Shown: positions 1 through 12,533 of the stretch, piece after piece
How positions within the stretch are numbered: the stretch's first letter is position 1
How the letters are laid out: each line of letters begins with the position of its first letter
NCBI GenBank assembly: GCA_030998015.1
Contig: JARWMV010000237.1
Span: 186,001 to 250,000 of the forward strand
Length of the DNA: 64,000 nucleotides
Source of the DNA: Ceratorhiza oryzae-sativae
Taxonomy: Eukaryota > Basidiomycota > Agaricomycetes > Cantharellales > Ceratobasidiaceae
Direction of reading: 5' to 3'
Translations under genes and position numbers: made by a program
Notes under the pieces: generated by a model
Databases searched by the model: none
What the model was told of the DNA's origin: nothing
Seen by the model: only the letters and a program-made list of their open reading frames with translations

Positions 1-1967
1 TATTCTACGAAAATATAATTTGGCCCATGAATACCTACAATGTCGTGGCTGTGAAGGTAAGCCAGACCGGCTGATATTTGGGCGCACTAAACCAAATAAA
101 TCAGATCACTGCGCTCGTGGGTAGGGATTGCGGATGCACCAATTGGAATCGATTTGCGCTTGGGTTCTTCGCTATATAATCCCGTAGAGTGCCATTTTCC
201 ATCCACGGGGACACAATAGAAATCTGTTTTTTGAACGTGGCTACTCCAATCAGCTCGAGGACGTTGGGGTGCTTTAACTTTGACCACGCATATACCTCTC
301 GGGCGATATTCTGAGCAAAATGGGTTAATACATCCCATCAAGGCTAGTTTGATCTTACTTTAGTTATTTTGTTCTTGTCTCCGCTTCCATTCAGAAATAA
401 CCTCGGGCATTTGATCGCAACTTTTGTACCTCCGACCAACACTCCACGGTAGACGTCACCAAAGCCGCCGCCGACGAACGGAACTTCTGCGCATCGGCCT
501 ATATCGAGCCTTTGCGTTACGTCCGAGCAGCCATTATTGGCCAGTTCAGCGAGCACTGCTCTAGCGGGCTAGCCCGAACCATTCACATCAGTAAGGAAAC
601 CGAAGCAAGAAACTTAATCATACCATGCTACTCGATATCGTGGAAGCTCGCCTATGAACGTTCCGTAGATCGAGTCTCTTATTGTTAAATGTACTCGACT
701 TTTTGCTATTCCCTTCATTCGATCCCGCAATCGCGGCGAGTTTGGATTGTATGGTAACAGTATCGTCAATGGGCGACAGGTCAGGAACGGAGCGGGCTGC
801 CGGTCCGGTGCCCCCATATTTTTGCCGTACGCTTCGTGGTCTTAGAGTAGCTTGGCGTTGAGGTGAGTCTTCCATTTCACTTGCACTGTCGCTTTGAGCC
901 CTCGTATGACTTCGACTACGGCGCCCATGATACGTGGGACGTTTTTGATTGAATCTTGTCTCGGGAGTATTACGGCTAATACTCCATCCCCTTTCCAGTC
1001 TTTTCAGTCGATCGGCCTCACTTTCATCTCCACTGGTTGCCGTACGAGACTGACTAGTGACTGACAAGCGGGAGGATCGACTTGGCTCGGGGCTCGAGGG
1101 GGATGGCGATATACATTTGTGTCGTTTCAGTCCGGATCGACCGGAAAAGTTGGAGAGCTTATCGGAGAGTTTGTGCTGCCGCATTTAATGGTGTTATTTT
1201 TTTTGTTTCGAATGAAATGTGTAAATATTACCTTGCGCTGTATGACATAGGTGGCTGCAGCCGAGAAGGGATCTGACGTCCAGATCCCATAGGGATCCTT
1301 ATCGGGGATGGGCTTCGTGTTCGGAGCGAGCTCATGGCCTCTGATCCTCCTTTTTCGATAAATCCCGATGGTGTGGGACTTGTACACAGTTGGGGCGGTG
1401 AAGTCACCGGCAAATCGGGAAGGAGTACAGATTTTGGAGATTCGGTTTCAACCAAGACGGGGCTGGATCCAGAGGGTTCTAATATGACGGGAACGATTGT
1501 ATGCTGGGGTGTGGTATCTCCATCCGTAGCACGGTTCGAGGGTTCATTTCCGGGTGCTCCGATACTGGTAGCGACGGGTGGCGATTTAATTTGTGGCGGT
1601 GGAGCTTCGCCACCAAACAAGTAGCGCCCAACCCTGCTGGCGCTACGCATGCTTAGGTTAGAGATCCTGTGTCGTAGTGTGGGAAGATATGAACCCGGAG
1701 CCGAGACAGCGCTGGAAGGGAGTCTGGGTCGTCGTTTAGCGTCAGCTGAAGTGCATCTGAGGTCTTGGGCAAACCCGAGTCGAACACATCAACGCGGGAC
1801 GAGTTTGCCGACCCGTACAGACTTGTGAGGAGTTGTAAGCTCGCGGGGGTGCGATTCGGCGTGCAATTATTCTCGGTGTTGATATCAGGTATATCGACCG
1901 TCAGGGTTGGTACATTTCTTCTGGTCCCACCTGCAGGACTGAGGCTGTCACAGTGAGAAATTAGCAC
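1..1967 (-). CDS. TKL-type protein kinase 1, partial at window edge
   Basis: The minus strand encodes a Ser/Pro-rich N-terminal region (about 1967 down to 640) followed by the start of a kinase domain. Visible motifs are the glycine loop GGGFGDVYRG and VAIKCP lysine (near 400-490), then AREVYAWSKLKHPNVLELIG (near 245-300), and AGLAYLHSHDIV just before the left edge. Catalytic loop, DFG and C-lobe lie outside the window. An intron with donor GTATGA and acceptor CGCTAG (about 555-620) plausibly joins the Ser-rich part to the kinase. Joins further upstream (1190-1230 and near 1650) are not resolved, so the 5' end is tentative and part of it could be a separate gene. The segment before the glycine loop (NNGCSDVTQRLD) matches kinase 2 downstream, so the two are tandem paralogues. 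Such kinases are typically expanded in Agaricomycetes; substrate unknown. Confidence 0.6.
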
Positions 1968-3184
1968 GATCTCGGGTTCGATTCAGTGGTGACCGGAGAA
2001 GCGACGCGAGGAGGTTGTAAGAAGGTCGGTGGGCGGGGCAGCTGGAGGGACCTTCTTTCGCCCTTGCTCTGACTCTTCACAAATGGTATGAAGGGGGCCA
2101 TGGTGCGGGGTAGAGATTAGGGGGATCTGGGTGTTTGGTTTTTATTAGACTCCAAACAAGCATGGTTGCCGCGCTAAGCGTGGGCGGGCGCTCGTTTTAT
2201 GCTCTCGTTGATTGTAATCTTTCAGAGCCCGAGCTTTAAAAGATGTGAATCCAGTCAAACATCGAGTCCCCGAAACAGCATACATGTACAGCATTTATCC
2301 AGGATGAATATCAATCCAAGCAGGCATCACTGATATGAGTCTGTGTTAGCTTTATACTGGAAACCCGCTGCGGCGCTCTGCTGGATGCGTCCTTAGGATA
2401 CCGCTTACCAGGTGACAGGCCTTCCCTGTCCTCATGTCAACCTCGAGGCTAATAGGTGTTCTATTCTGATGCGCATACACTTGCAGACTTAAGTTTTTCA
2501 CGTGACCAAGATTCATCCATCCAAGGCGGCGGTCGATGGTGAGGTTTCAATGCCTCAGTGAATTAGTGCGTATTGTCGAGCACCATTCAAGGCTTTTAGT
2601 TCTAGGACACCGGCGGGTTTTCTCGTCTAGTGCTGCATTCGAACCGATGGACGTGACTCACGTAGAAAAAAACTTATGCCCGTAAGTGTATATGATTGCG
2701 ATAAAAGCTCTGGCACCGCAATGCCGCACAGCGCTCGATCAACTCGTGCTGGCTAAAATCGCAAAAAAAATCCCCCCCGGTAAATAAATTCCATCAGTAC
2801 AAGTTGGTGAATGGGCATGGTCAGTACAGGCGACATTGCTCTAGTCCCTGTGTCTCCGGCTAGATATTAGCAATTAGTCTGTTTAGCTCAGGTATAGATG
2901 CGACAATATATGTGACTGCGGTAGTTATGTGTTGAGCAGGTCTAACCTTGTGCGATTTGAGAAAGGAGGCAATACACGGCCTCACATTTATTCCGACTGC
3001 CACAACATCATTCACAAAATCAAAAGGGAGTTGTGTGATATCAACCATCAGATTTCTACAGCACTTGATGAACTAGAAGCGATCCAATGAAATGAAAAGG
3101 AGGGGTATTGGGCATTGAAGCTTTGTCGGAGGGGTGTGGGGCAAAAGAAGTGGTTGGTGCAAGATTCACTGCTTCGTGTTGTAT
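1968..3184. other. Intergenic stretch between the two kinase genes
   Basis: No recognised gene. A 62-codon minus-strand reading frame at 2860-3048 has no recognisable domain and could be an unspliced remnant. A short poly-A/poly-C run (aaaaaaaatcccccccc-like) lies near 2763-2780. The stretch holds the 3' flank of kinase 2 and the probable promoter of kinase 1. Confidence 0.5.
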
Positions 3185-4988
3185 TCAAGGAAGGGTAAAA
3201 GCCCAATGTTCGGCAGTTTTGCCTGCGCGCTCAAAGCTAGGTTGAATCTGCGGGAACGGAGAATGGAGATTGAAGCTGAGCCGGAATATGATTTTTAGCG
3301 TCAAATAGAGTCGCGTGGCATACTGCAACCATAAAAGCCTTACCTGGAGCTCAACCTCTGTGGCGGAAGGACGATCTCCAGGATCCTGGCTCCAGCATTG
3401 TGACATCGCTGCCCAAAGAGCACGAGCTTTGTTTTCATCCATGTCATCAAGTTCATTTGGGCGCTCCGGGGTCTTTCCATTCATAACAAGAAATATTACC
3501 GCTTGATCTATTTTATCGGCAAATGGCACCTTTCCCGTTACTGTCTCCTTCGAGTCACCATTCATGTGAACAAGCCAATGAATAAAACAATCAATTTAGC
3601 TCACCAGAAAGGTCTGATGGGTCAGAGTAAATCGGGTAGTATATTTCTGCATGAAACACGACTCACCATCCCAAGAGCGTACATGTCAGCCTCCTTTGTA
3701 TACAGGGTGTCCCCGGCCAGGAGCTCAAGAGACTGTGAGTGAATCGATGTGAAACAACCACTTTTGAGGAACCCGTGGATAGTACTTACGGTCCATCGAA
3801 TAGAGATCCTGGAGCTGCTGACTGTGCCGCTGAACTCGAGGGTATATTTCTTCAGGTGTGTGTTACCAAAATCTGTTAGTTTTGCGGTGCCAGTTTCGGA
3901 TATGAGAACGTTTCCCTGGATTCGAACACCGGTTGGTAATAGGTCGAACGAAAAACACAGAAATTGACTTGCGCCTTTGACATCGCCATGAACCTGGGAT
4001 TGCGTTGGAATGAGCAACTGGCTGTTTGATTGCTTGATACTTACAGTATCTGAGCTGTGGAGGTATGCCAGCCCAGCACACACTTGAGTGCACTGTGTAA
4101 CTGTTATTTGTCGTGTAATTGCGAGTGTATTAATGAATTACCAAGTGAAATCTATCCACTTCAGGGTACTTGGATATATAATCGGGTAGAGTGCCGTTTT
4201 CCATCCAAGGTGAGACAACTGCCAGGTGGTCTCGAAACATCGTGAACCTTACGAGTTCCAGCACATTTTCATGGACGAGTTTTGACCATATGTATATTTC
4301 TCGAGTGAGCTCCTACGCGGCATTAGCTTTGTTTGGTGACGCGGATTTCTCGTACTTTAAGGACATTTTTCCCTCGCTCGTCGTTTTTGATAAACACCCT
4401 TGGACATTTGATTGCCACTTTCTTGCCCCCTAGCAGGGTTCCTTGGTAAATATCGGCAAAGCCACCACCTGCAATTGCGGTGAGATCACATTTCGCTAGA
4501 TCGAGCTGAGGTGTGGCGTCGGAGCAACCATGCATGGTAAGTTGTACAATGATTTCGTTGGCCAGCTGGAACAATCATGGGTCTATCGTGACACTGTTTA
4601 CAAATGTGAGACTAACTGTTTTACTAGAGATAATAACTGGTTGAATGCCAGGAGCTGAACCGGCAGCGAATTGTGTGGATTGATTTAGTAGGTCTGGCAC
4701 GTATGTAGCAACCCCCATTAAACCCAAGACCGTAGCGGAGATTGGTTGAGGCTCAGCTACGGTGGCTCTTGGATCACCAACAGGGGCCGCCGGCTGTGGG
4801 TTATTGGAAGAAGACAGGGAAGGTTCGCGCGGGGGCGCCTCAACCGGGTGACGATCTAGGCGTGGGGTGGGCAGATCGGCCAAGGGCCTGACGTGCGGAG
4901 CGAATATCCCTGGTGCACGGCCTAGTGCACGGCCGCGGTGGGCCTCGGCGAGGGGCTCTGGGGCTTTCCCATGGAGGATGATAGCCAA
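3185..4988 (-). CDS. TKL-type protein kinase 2, complete
   Basis: Multi-exon minus-strand kinase. A Pro/Ser-rich N-terminus (4988-4620) is joined by a 51-bp intron (GTTAGT..TTCCAG) to the segment HGCSDATPQLDL. Then come the glycine loop GGGFADIYQG, VAIKCP, WSKLVHENVLEL, WMENGTLPDYI, AGLAYLHSSDT, the catalytic loop HGDVKGA/NVLIS, DFGNTHL, SPELLAGD and PSATEVELQ, ending in a short tail with stop at 3185. The catalytic loop reads HGD rather than HRD, so it is a non-RD kinase, while the metal-binding DFG is present. Family knowledge: TKL kinases of this form are expanded in Agaricomycetes, often Ser/Thr-directed. Target and pathway are unknown. Start at 4988 is the first ATG of the open Pro-rich frame and is the least certain part. 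Confidence 0.75.
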
Positions 4989-5065
4989 GGGGTTGCACGT
5001 GGCTTGTGGCCCTGGTGAATACGCGAGATATTCCGTTGATCCAGCCAGCCACCACTAGCGCCAAG
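4989..5065. promoter_or_regulatory. Short divergent intergenic region, kinase 2 / eIF2D
   Basis: Only 77 bp separate the proposed start of kinase 2 (minus) from the eIF2D start at 5066 (plus). If both starts are right, the promoters overlap here or lie inside the neighbouring 5' exons. No TATA box is visible. Confidence 0.35.
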
Positions 5066-7265
5066 ATGTTCAAAAAGCCGCCTCACAAAGTGTTCACCTC
5101 GTCTGCTTTACGCAACTCGGATATCAAGACACTCAGACAACGAGTTGCTTCTCTGTTTCCAAATGCGGAGCCCCTGGCCGACGAACTGGTACCAAAAGGC
5201 GTCATGAGCTGCAAGTTTGATACACATTTAGACGAGACTGGGGTCAATTGTCCGCACCGTGTTGAGCGAGAAGGCACTAACGGTTGCTTCCAACAGACCC
5301 TTTACTTGTCGTCTGACAAAGAGCCGCTCTGGTTTGCAATGGGGCGAGGAGGGCTGGCACAAAGTAACCTAATACCCACCGGTGTGTTATCTCCGCCATG
5401 GGCATGGCATATTACTAACAATTGACCAGTATACACGCTATGGAAATGTCCGAACCTCCTGCCGATCATTTCGACACCATCTGCCGTTATACCTGTCCTA
5501 GTAGGCACGCTCTCGAACTTTGTCGCATCTGTATCATACTCAATCCACCGCTCTTCTACAGGGGGTGCGGATCTCATGATTCCAGGAGTCATACCTTCGC
5601 CAATTATTCCTACGCTCTCCGAGGGTCAACTAGTTGCCGTAGCTCAATATCGTAGTACAACGCCTCTTGTCGTCGGCTCAATGGCACTTCCTGGCTCAGG
5701 ACTGAAGGATGATATTGATCAAAAGGGAAAGGCCGTTATCACGCTTCATGCCGCGGGGGACGCATTGTGGGCAATGGGGAGTAAACAAGAACCGCCCAAG
5801 GGCAAGGTTGAGGTTGAGCCAGAGACGAACGACGTTGCCGAAGGAGTAGAAAATTTACACATCGAACAAGCGGACGCTGCACCACCTGCCGAGGAATCTA
5901 CGACCAACCAGGAACGACTGCCAACTCCACAAGGTGAGCCCAGTCGCTTGGCTTTCGGAGTTATATTCAAGTGATTTTATAGAGGTAGAAACCACACTTC
6001 GCGCCACGACATTGTACGCCCTCGCAAAGCTCGATCTATCCTCATTGCCCATGCCCGCTTCTACACTCTATTCTTCCCACATTCTTCCTTCTCGCCCTGC
6101 CCGACCCGTGCTGCCCGAGAGCTCAGCCTCTGGGTCTCGTTCTGGATCCCCTGGACCACATCCCGACGGTTCGTCGCCCAATCCGTCGCCGTTGGATCCA
6201 AAAGTCTTTCTCTCCCACCTCGACATTAAACATACGCCTCAAAAGAAACTCGCCCCGTTCTTGAAAACAATCGAAAAGGATGGGATTATCAAGCTCAAGG
6301 AGGTTCGAGGAGAGCTGTTAGTCTTTTCGGTGGACACAGAGCATCCGGCTTTGGTCAGCGCTAGGAGTTGGGGGTGGAAGACGATTGGTGCAGAGGAGAA
6401 GAAGGGGAAAGAGACCGAGGGTGCTGGTGCGAATGGCTCGGGAGTCAAGGAGATACTGGTCGAGGAAGTGTGGTTCCCGGAAGCAGCGTCCGAGGCGTTG
6501 TTCGAGGCGTGTGGATCCAAGTGAGTTTCACGGGTAGTCAAATCTGTCCAAACATGACCACTGATCATTCCGATGGTGACAAGTGAGAAACACTACCCCA
6601 TCGCTGCCCTCCGCCCGCTTCTCAACGGGTATATCACTTCGCACAATTTGCAACATCCTGCCAATCCAAAATACGTGGTGCTTGACGACATACTTGAACG
6701 AGCCCTTCGGCGTAAAGGAGAAGATCCGAAGGAGTTTGTTGGTAGAGACGAGCTGGTCGATAGGTTAACGGGGAACATGAAGGGCATGTGGAGAGTTGGT
6801 GGAAGTGGAGCGTTCAAGTGGGTAGTATTTCAATCTGGCCACAGAATGTATCATTGATCATGTCCTTGTGTGCAGGAAATTACCGCTCCCGCCTATTGCC
6901 GTTCAAACTAAAACCCGGCAAGGGCGAAAAGTCGTGACACTCACGACTGGGATCGAGCCGTTTGGGTTGGACCCGGAAGGTATTGCCGAGGAGTTAAGGA
7001 AACGGTGTGCGTCTAGCACAAGTGGTGAGTCAGTCCTTTATTACCAGTCTCGTACATTGAACGTCCAACCCTTCTTCCCCTCAACTCTGTTCGCCGACTC
7101 GCGTTCAATGCAGTTGGACCATGTCCTGATAAACCCAAGAATATCGAGGTGATGGTTCAGGGAAACCAGGTCAAAGCAGTCGTATCCCTGTTGTTAGAGC
7201 TCGGAGTTCCCAAGAAATGGATATCTGTTGAAGAAAAGAGTGGAAAAGGCAAGGGTGGAAAGTAG
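5066..7265 (+). CDS. TMA64: eIF2D / ligatin-type translation factor (Tma64)
   Basis: Starts MFKKPPHKVF at 5066 and ends at TAG 7263-7265. Domain order matches eIF2D: an N-terminal pre-PUA/PUA region (KEPLWFAMGRG, LIPT then YTLWKCPNLLP, GGADLMIPGV), a variable Glu/Ser/Pro linker, a winged-helix/SWIB-like segment (HYPIAALRPLLNGYI, YVVLDDILERALRRKGED) and a C-terminal SUI1 fold (TRQGRKVVTLTTGIEPFGLD, then VSLLLELGVPKKWI). Family knowledge: the protein acts on 40S subunits to remove deacylated tRNA and mRNA after termination and in reinitiation. Introns are short; the first is 5243-5296 and the last ends before 7114 in TGCAG. Around 5500-5570 the model is uncertain: about 20 extra codons sit between VLVG and GGADLM that may be intron, though no canonical pair keeps the frame. 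Confidence 0.9.
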
Positions 7266-7627
7266 CCCGTTTCGTCGAATAGATGCGAGTCTAGTTTATA
7301 AATGAATATGAATTCAAATCGTCGCTTGTGCTTTGGATTTGTGCAAGGGGGTACGCTTGGTTCGATCGCTGACCCGGCCGCTTGTGGAGGCCGATCGGAC
7401 CAAATGAACACATACAACAGGGTCTGTGATCGGGACCCCACGGCGCAATCACGGAACTTGACCTCGTCCTCCTCTGGGATAAGATCGCGGAGCCCGGCGC
7501 CCTTGCAGCCAACACTGACGGATACAACAAGGTTGTACTCGACCACTAGTCCTCATCGTCGGGAGCGTGCGTGCTGATCGTACCAATACAAATCAAATAT
7601 CGACCGATCGTCAGTACCTCATCAACC
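7266..7627 (+). other. Intergenic: eIF2D 3' flank and GH27 promoter
   Basis: 362 bp between the eIF2D stop and the alpha-galactosidase start. Reading frames on both strands here are short and show no domain. No clear TATA box is visible. Confidence 0.5.
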
Positions 7628-9928
7628 ATGCTCGTGCTGGTCTCTGCGTTGGGGCTGCTCGCTGTCGTGGAAGCCATGGACAACGGTCTTGTGAGTTTAC
7701 ATTGCGTCATGATCACGGATCGTGTTGACCATCTGGTTAGGCGCGCACGCCACAAATGGGATGGGTATGTTCTCCGTAAATAAATAAAAATTTGGATGCT
7801 GTAGCTTCAACACGATACTGCAGAATACATGGAATCGGTTTGGGTGCAACATCGCAGAGGATCTGATTGTCTCCTCTGCTGAGGCCTTGGTTCGCACGGG
7901 GTTGAGGGACCTTGGTTACAAATGTACGTTTTGTACACGCCGTAGCGTCGTCATGGACTCATATTCTAGTCTTAATTAGATGTTTTGATGGACGATTGTA
8001 AGCGGCGTATCTATATAGACGGATTGGCTTACCTAATTGTGGTAACTAGGCTGGCAGGCGGAGAGTCGCGAAAAGGGAACCGGAAAACCTGTCGCTCATC
8101 CAAGAAGGTTTCCAAAGGGCATTAAACATGTTAGCGACAAAGTCCATGACTTGGATCTCAAGGTGCGCCGTTTACATTTTACCACACTTTACAAAATAGA
8201 TTGATAGCATAACATCTCAGATTGGTATTTATAGTTCGGCAGGAGTGTGGGTTCTTACTTGAACCCAGCCATAACACTAAACTCATATCCCAATCTCTAG
8301 AAAAACATGCGCTGGTAGATTCGGGTCGCTCGACTACGAGAAGATCGATGCAAAGACATATGCAGAGTGGGGGATTGACTATCTTAGTAAGTCCAACTCG
8401 TGAGACCTTGATCAGTCCTAACCCTCCTCTAGAATATGACAATTGCTATAACCAAGGCCGAAGTGGCACTCCCTTGATCTCCTTTGAACGCTATTCGAAC
8501 ATGTCTCGTGCCCTAAATGACACTGGCCGACCGATCCTCTACTCGATGTGCAACTGGGGCGAAGACGGCCCGTGGAACTGGGCGACTGAGGTTGCGAACA
8601 GTTGGAGGATGAGCGGCGACATCAAGGATGTGAGTGAAATTCTTTAGTGATCTAATTATGGATGCTTATTCGAGGACAGTCATTCACGGGATATGATGAT
8701 CGCTGCCCATGCACGGATATGCTCGACTGCAAACTGGCTGGATATCGTGAGCATAATACCCTTTGCGTATCTATTCGGGACCAATGTCTATTGCATTAGA
8801 CTGCTCCGTCACTCGTATCCTCGATTTTGCTGCGCCTCTCTTACAGAAAGGGGGCCCGGGACGCTGGAACGACCTGGACATGCTGGAGGTTGGCAATGGC
8901 GGAATGACCCGAAACGAATATAGTAAGAACCTCGTCGTGATATCATTTGTTATTCTAACCTATCCACCAGTCACGCACTTTACGATGTGGGCGTTTGTGA
9001 AAAGTCCTCTGATTTTGGGGAACGACCTTTCGTCCATGGTGTGTGTTATAACCACTCAAACTCTAATCCACTGACTCAGAGCCGCTCATAGTCGGGAGAA
9101 ACGATGGAAATCATCACGAACAAAGCCATAATTTCAATATCTCAAGATCCCAGTGGGAACGGAGCGAGCCGCAACTGGAAGCGAACTATCCCGGATGGCG
9201 ATGCTCAGCTTTGGACAACTTGGCTCTCGAATGGGTTCGTCATTCAACGTTGCTCTACGAAAGTATAGAACTCTAACGGCACGTTGTCGCAGCACGCTGG
9301 CGTTTGCTGTGGTGAATACTTCACCGCATCGCATCAGTCTCGATCTGGGCTTCTTTGACATATTCAAGAATGCTGTGAGCCATTACTAAATGACATGCAT
9401 GCGAAATCTCATATCCTTTCTCTTCAGAAAAACGCGACAGCTCGCATCTCATCCTACCAACTTTTCGATCTCTGGGCCCAGAAAACTGAACAAGCGCCCG
9501 CGTGGAACACCGTCTCGGCCCAGTTCCCATCTTTCGTGACTTCGCTCGGTGCATCAAACTCTACGATCAAGACCGTCTTGGCACGGTCGACCAACTGGGG
9601 TAAAGATCTTGGTGTTCACAATTGTGCACTGCAGGACGTAGTTGTCGAGCCTCATGGCGTGAGGATATACCTCGCGGTCTCGGCTGGTGTGACCGAAGCG
9701 AGTACGGAATGCGTTCAACCCGAGTCGGCTATTCATGTTGAAGGCGACAGTGTAGTTATCCAGCCTCCTGCGTTTGTAGCGGGGAGCCTCATTGGGAGCT
9801 ATCAGGTGGTCCTGATGTTCTTTGCTGTTGTTGGGTTCCTTTGCCTTCCGCCCGTCCGCGCTCGATTGTTCGGGCAAAACAGGCCGCAGCTGCGCTCTCG
9901 ATCCTACAAAGGCGATTTTTACGCATAG
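7628..9928 (+). CDS. GH27 alpha-galactosidase with C-terminal membrane anchor
   Basis: Signal peptide [16 protein letters not shown] at 7628, then GH27 landmarks over about ten exons: [58 protein letters not shown] (nucleophile Asp), [34 protein letters not shown] (acid/base Asp in the WNDLDM part), [32 protein letters not shown]. The beta-sandwich region ends in EPHGVRIYL. Family knowledge: hydrolyses terminal alpha-galactosides such as melibiose, raffinose and galactomannan side chains. Unusually, the last ~45 residues contain a hydrophobic segment ([18 protein letters not shown]) followed by a basic tail, predicting a type I membrane or wall-tethered enzyme rather than a freely secreted one. 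Splice signals were placed by conservation; each intron is about 50 bp. Confidence 0.88.
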
Positions 9929-10219
9929 ATTTCCAACTTTTGTGAAATCTGCTCCAAAGTGTGGCGCCCCTGAACTGTATTTGACAAGTCTTGTAACTTT
10001 CCGTCGGTCTTGAAACGTGTGTAGCGCCTAGTTGTTGCTGTGCAATTCTAGCGTTTTCAGCTGAAGGTATTTGTGGGCTTGAGACCGTAACTCTTGACTT
10101 GATTATTAGTTCTTGGTTTGGCCCTCAGTAAAGTTGGTGGGGATTCGGCACGTGATTCCCCTTCGGCAACCGTGCCTGTAACGCGACCTCGACTTAAGCA
10201 CAACCACAACCACCCAATC

Positions 10220-11744
10220 ATGGCAGACGCGGGAAATCGGGGCTTCTTGGCCCGGGCACATACATTTATGATATATCTAGGAGGTTTCTATGCTGGAGTA
10301 ATCATACTTCTGATGACGCCTGGCTTCCAGCGGCAGTGGGTCATGCGCTGTTTCAAGAACTATATTTGGACGGCTGAGGCTTCTTTGGCAGCGCTCTCTA
10401 TATGCACGCATTGAGGTTTCCCCTGGGTGCCAACTTTGATTTACCAGAGCAGTATGGTCTCGCCCGTAAGCATCAAACTATACGCTATTGTGCTTATCTC
10501 TAACCCCGACTCGCAGCCGGCAAAACACTCAACCTCAACTTGACAACAGCGGACGATATAAGATTGGGCGCTTGGTTTATTGCTGCAGATGGTTTTTACC
10601 AGAAACACATCAAAGCCTCGCCTCCAACAAAGTACGCTCAATCCAGAGGCGGAAACTCAACACCGTCTCCCAAACAGCCTGCGGAATATGATCCCCGTGA
10701 GAAGCTTGCTTCTCTCCTCCCCCAAGCCCTCCAAACACGACCGACTATCCTCTTTTTCCATGGAAATGCAATGACCCGCGCGTTTTATCTACGCACTCAC
10801 CTGTACTCTACGCTCACTGCTCGGTTAAACGCAAATGTCCTTGCAATTGACTATCGTGGGTTTGGTGATTCAGAAGGGACACCATCAGAAAAGGGGCTCT
10901 TGTTGGATGCGCACACAGCATGGGACTGGCTCATCGAGAACGGTGCCAAGGAAGAGGACATCACTATTGTCGGGCAGAGCCTGGGAACCGGGGTTTCGAC
11001 TGGCTTGGCAGCGGAGCTCGCGGAAGAAGGCAAGTGTCGGTTTGCAGAGTGTATTTGATGGGCCTCTGACGTGTCGGTAGGTATCTCACCCCGTGGCGTA
11101 GTTTTGCTATCGCCCTACTCGTCTATTCCGAAACTCTTGGAGACATACAACTTTGGGGGCAAGCTTCCGGTGTTGCAGCCTCTTCAGAGTTTCCGCTTTG
11201 TGTTTGGTGAGTGTTTTGATCCAATCATGTTTCGTGTTTTCTTATTGCCATTCACCCAGAGTTTGTCATGAAGTTCTTGAGGCACCGGTTTGACTCACTC
11301 GCAATTATCAACGTAGGCAATTTTTATTCAATTCTTTTCACTTCCGAATTCTCACATGCTCTGTAGGACATCGCTTGCCCCATAACCATCATCCACGCTG
11401 CGGACGACTGGGATATTCCGGTTTCTCATGCAAGAGCACTATTCGACTCTCTCCTTGAGCCTCTCCTTCCCCCTTTCCCTTTCGACCATAACGAGATGTT
11501 CCTCGGGAAAGTTCCCCATTCAGAGATTCTGAAAACTGTCGAGGCACGGAACGCACGTCGCGAAGAGGTCCTGGCGACTAAAGAAGTCGATGGGCTAGGG
11601 TCGATTCGGCGGTTTGAGAGGGGCGAGGACAACGGGAGTGTTGTAATGTTGGAAACAACTTGGGGGGAGCATAATGGGATCGGGGATATTGAGGGAGTTA
11701 TCGATGTCGTGGGGTGGAGTGTGGGAATGGGAGACCAAGATTGA
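10220..11744 (+). CDS. ABHD12/Bem46-like alpha/beta hydrolase, copy 1
   Basis: ATG 10220 gives MADAGNRGF, a membrane segment (YLGGFYAGVIILLMTP), then exons with LYMHALRFPLG, RLGAWFIAADGFYQKHIKA, PTILFFHGNAMTRAF, VLAIDYRGFGDSEGTPSEKG, the nucleophile elbow GQSLGTG, LLSPYSSIPKLLETY, acid region HAADDWDIPVSHARALFDSL and the His region TWGEHNGIGDIEG. Ser, Asp and His of the triad are all visible. Family knowledge: ABHD12 enzymes are membrane-bound lysophospholipid or monoacylglycerol lipases; the actual substrate here is inferred only by family. Spliced from about seven exons. It is followed by a paralogue in the same orientation, so this is a tandem duplication. Confidence 0.85.
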
Positions 11745-12533
11745 TGCCGTATTCATATGTATGAGTAGCTTGTTTATAATGTACTAACTATTGGTTCTGC
11801 CGCTCGTGAACCAGGATGGATAGACCCTGAGAATTAACCTTAGGTATGTTGGGCTGACGCCGTCCATCACAAAAACCACCAGCACTCGACTACTTTTTCG
11901 ACTATAGCTCACTGCGGTAGATCTCAGATGCCGGAAGGGATGAACGATCTGGCGTATTCGACTGAAAATCATTTACTCATAGCCCATAGCTATGTGGCCA
12001 ATTTTCTCATTCAGGCCAACCACGAGTTCGCCGAAATGAAGCCTACCCTCGCCTAGAGCGCCCTCCTGTCTATTCTATCACCTGGTCGTTCTCGAGGCGC
12101 GCGTTTTCGATCAGTAGATACATGAGGCCGGCTTCCATGCTCTAGACTTTATATCGGACGACCCCATTTCCGATTGCTAAACTTTATGAGCCCGCTTGTA
12201 GCCGGGGACTCGTCGGCGGTGTTGATGACATTTACGCCAACAGCTTGCCATCCCATCGCACGCATGCCAGCCCCGATATCAACCCGGATCAGCATAACTA
12301 TTGGTGGTCGACTTGATGATTTCTGATAATTTATTTTTAATGTCCCCTCCGTGGCATGTGATACTGAACCTCGGGTTCCAACCTGACAATAGGTTGAGGC
12401 TGCGCGCATAGTCCCCCCGAAGCGTTGTTTGGCAAGTGATGCGAATCCAAAGCCCCCCAACACGACTAGCGCGCATCCATCGTACTCCGTCGCATCACCA
12501 CCACAGTCTCCAAGGCTACGACCACCTAGAGTC
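11745..12533. other. Intergenic between tandem hydrolases
   Basis: 789 bp. Minus-strand reading frames here overlap the start of copy 2 and show no domain. Holds the 3' end of copy 1 and the promoter of copy 2; nothing else recognised. Confidence 0.5.

Noticed and set aside
618..1184. Separate gene for the Ser-rich frame upstream of kinase 1
   Set aside because: An intron with GTATGA..CGCTAG joins it to the kinase N-lobe, so it is treated as the kinase N-terminus, though not proven.
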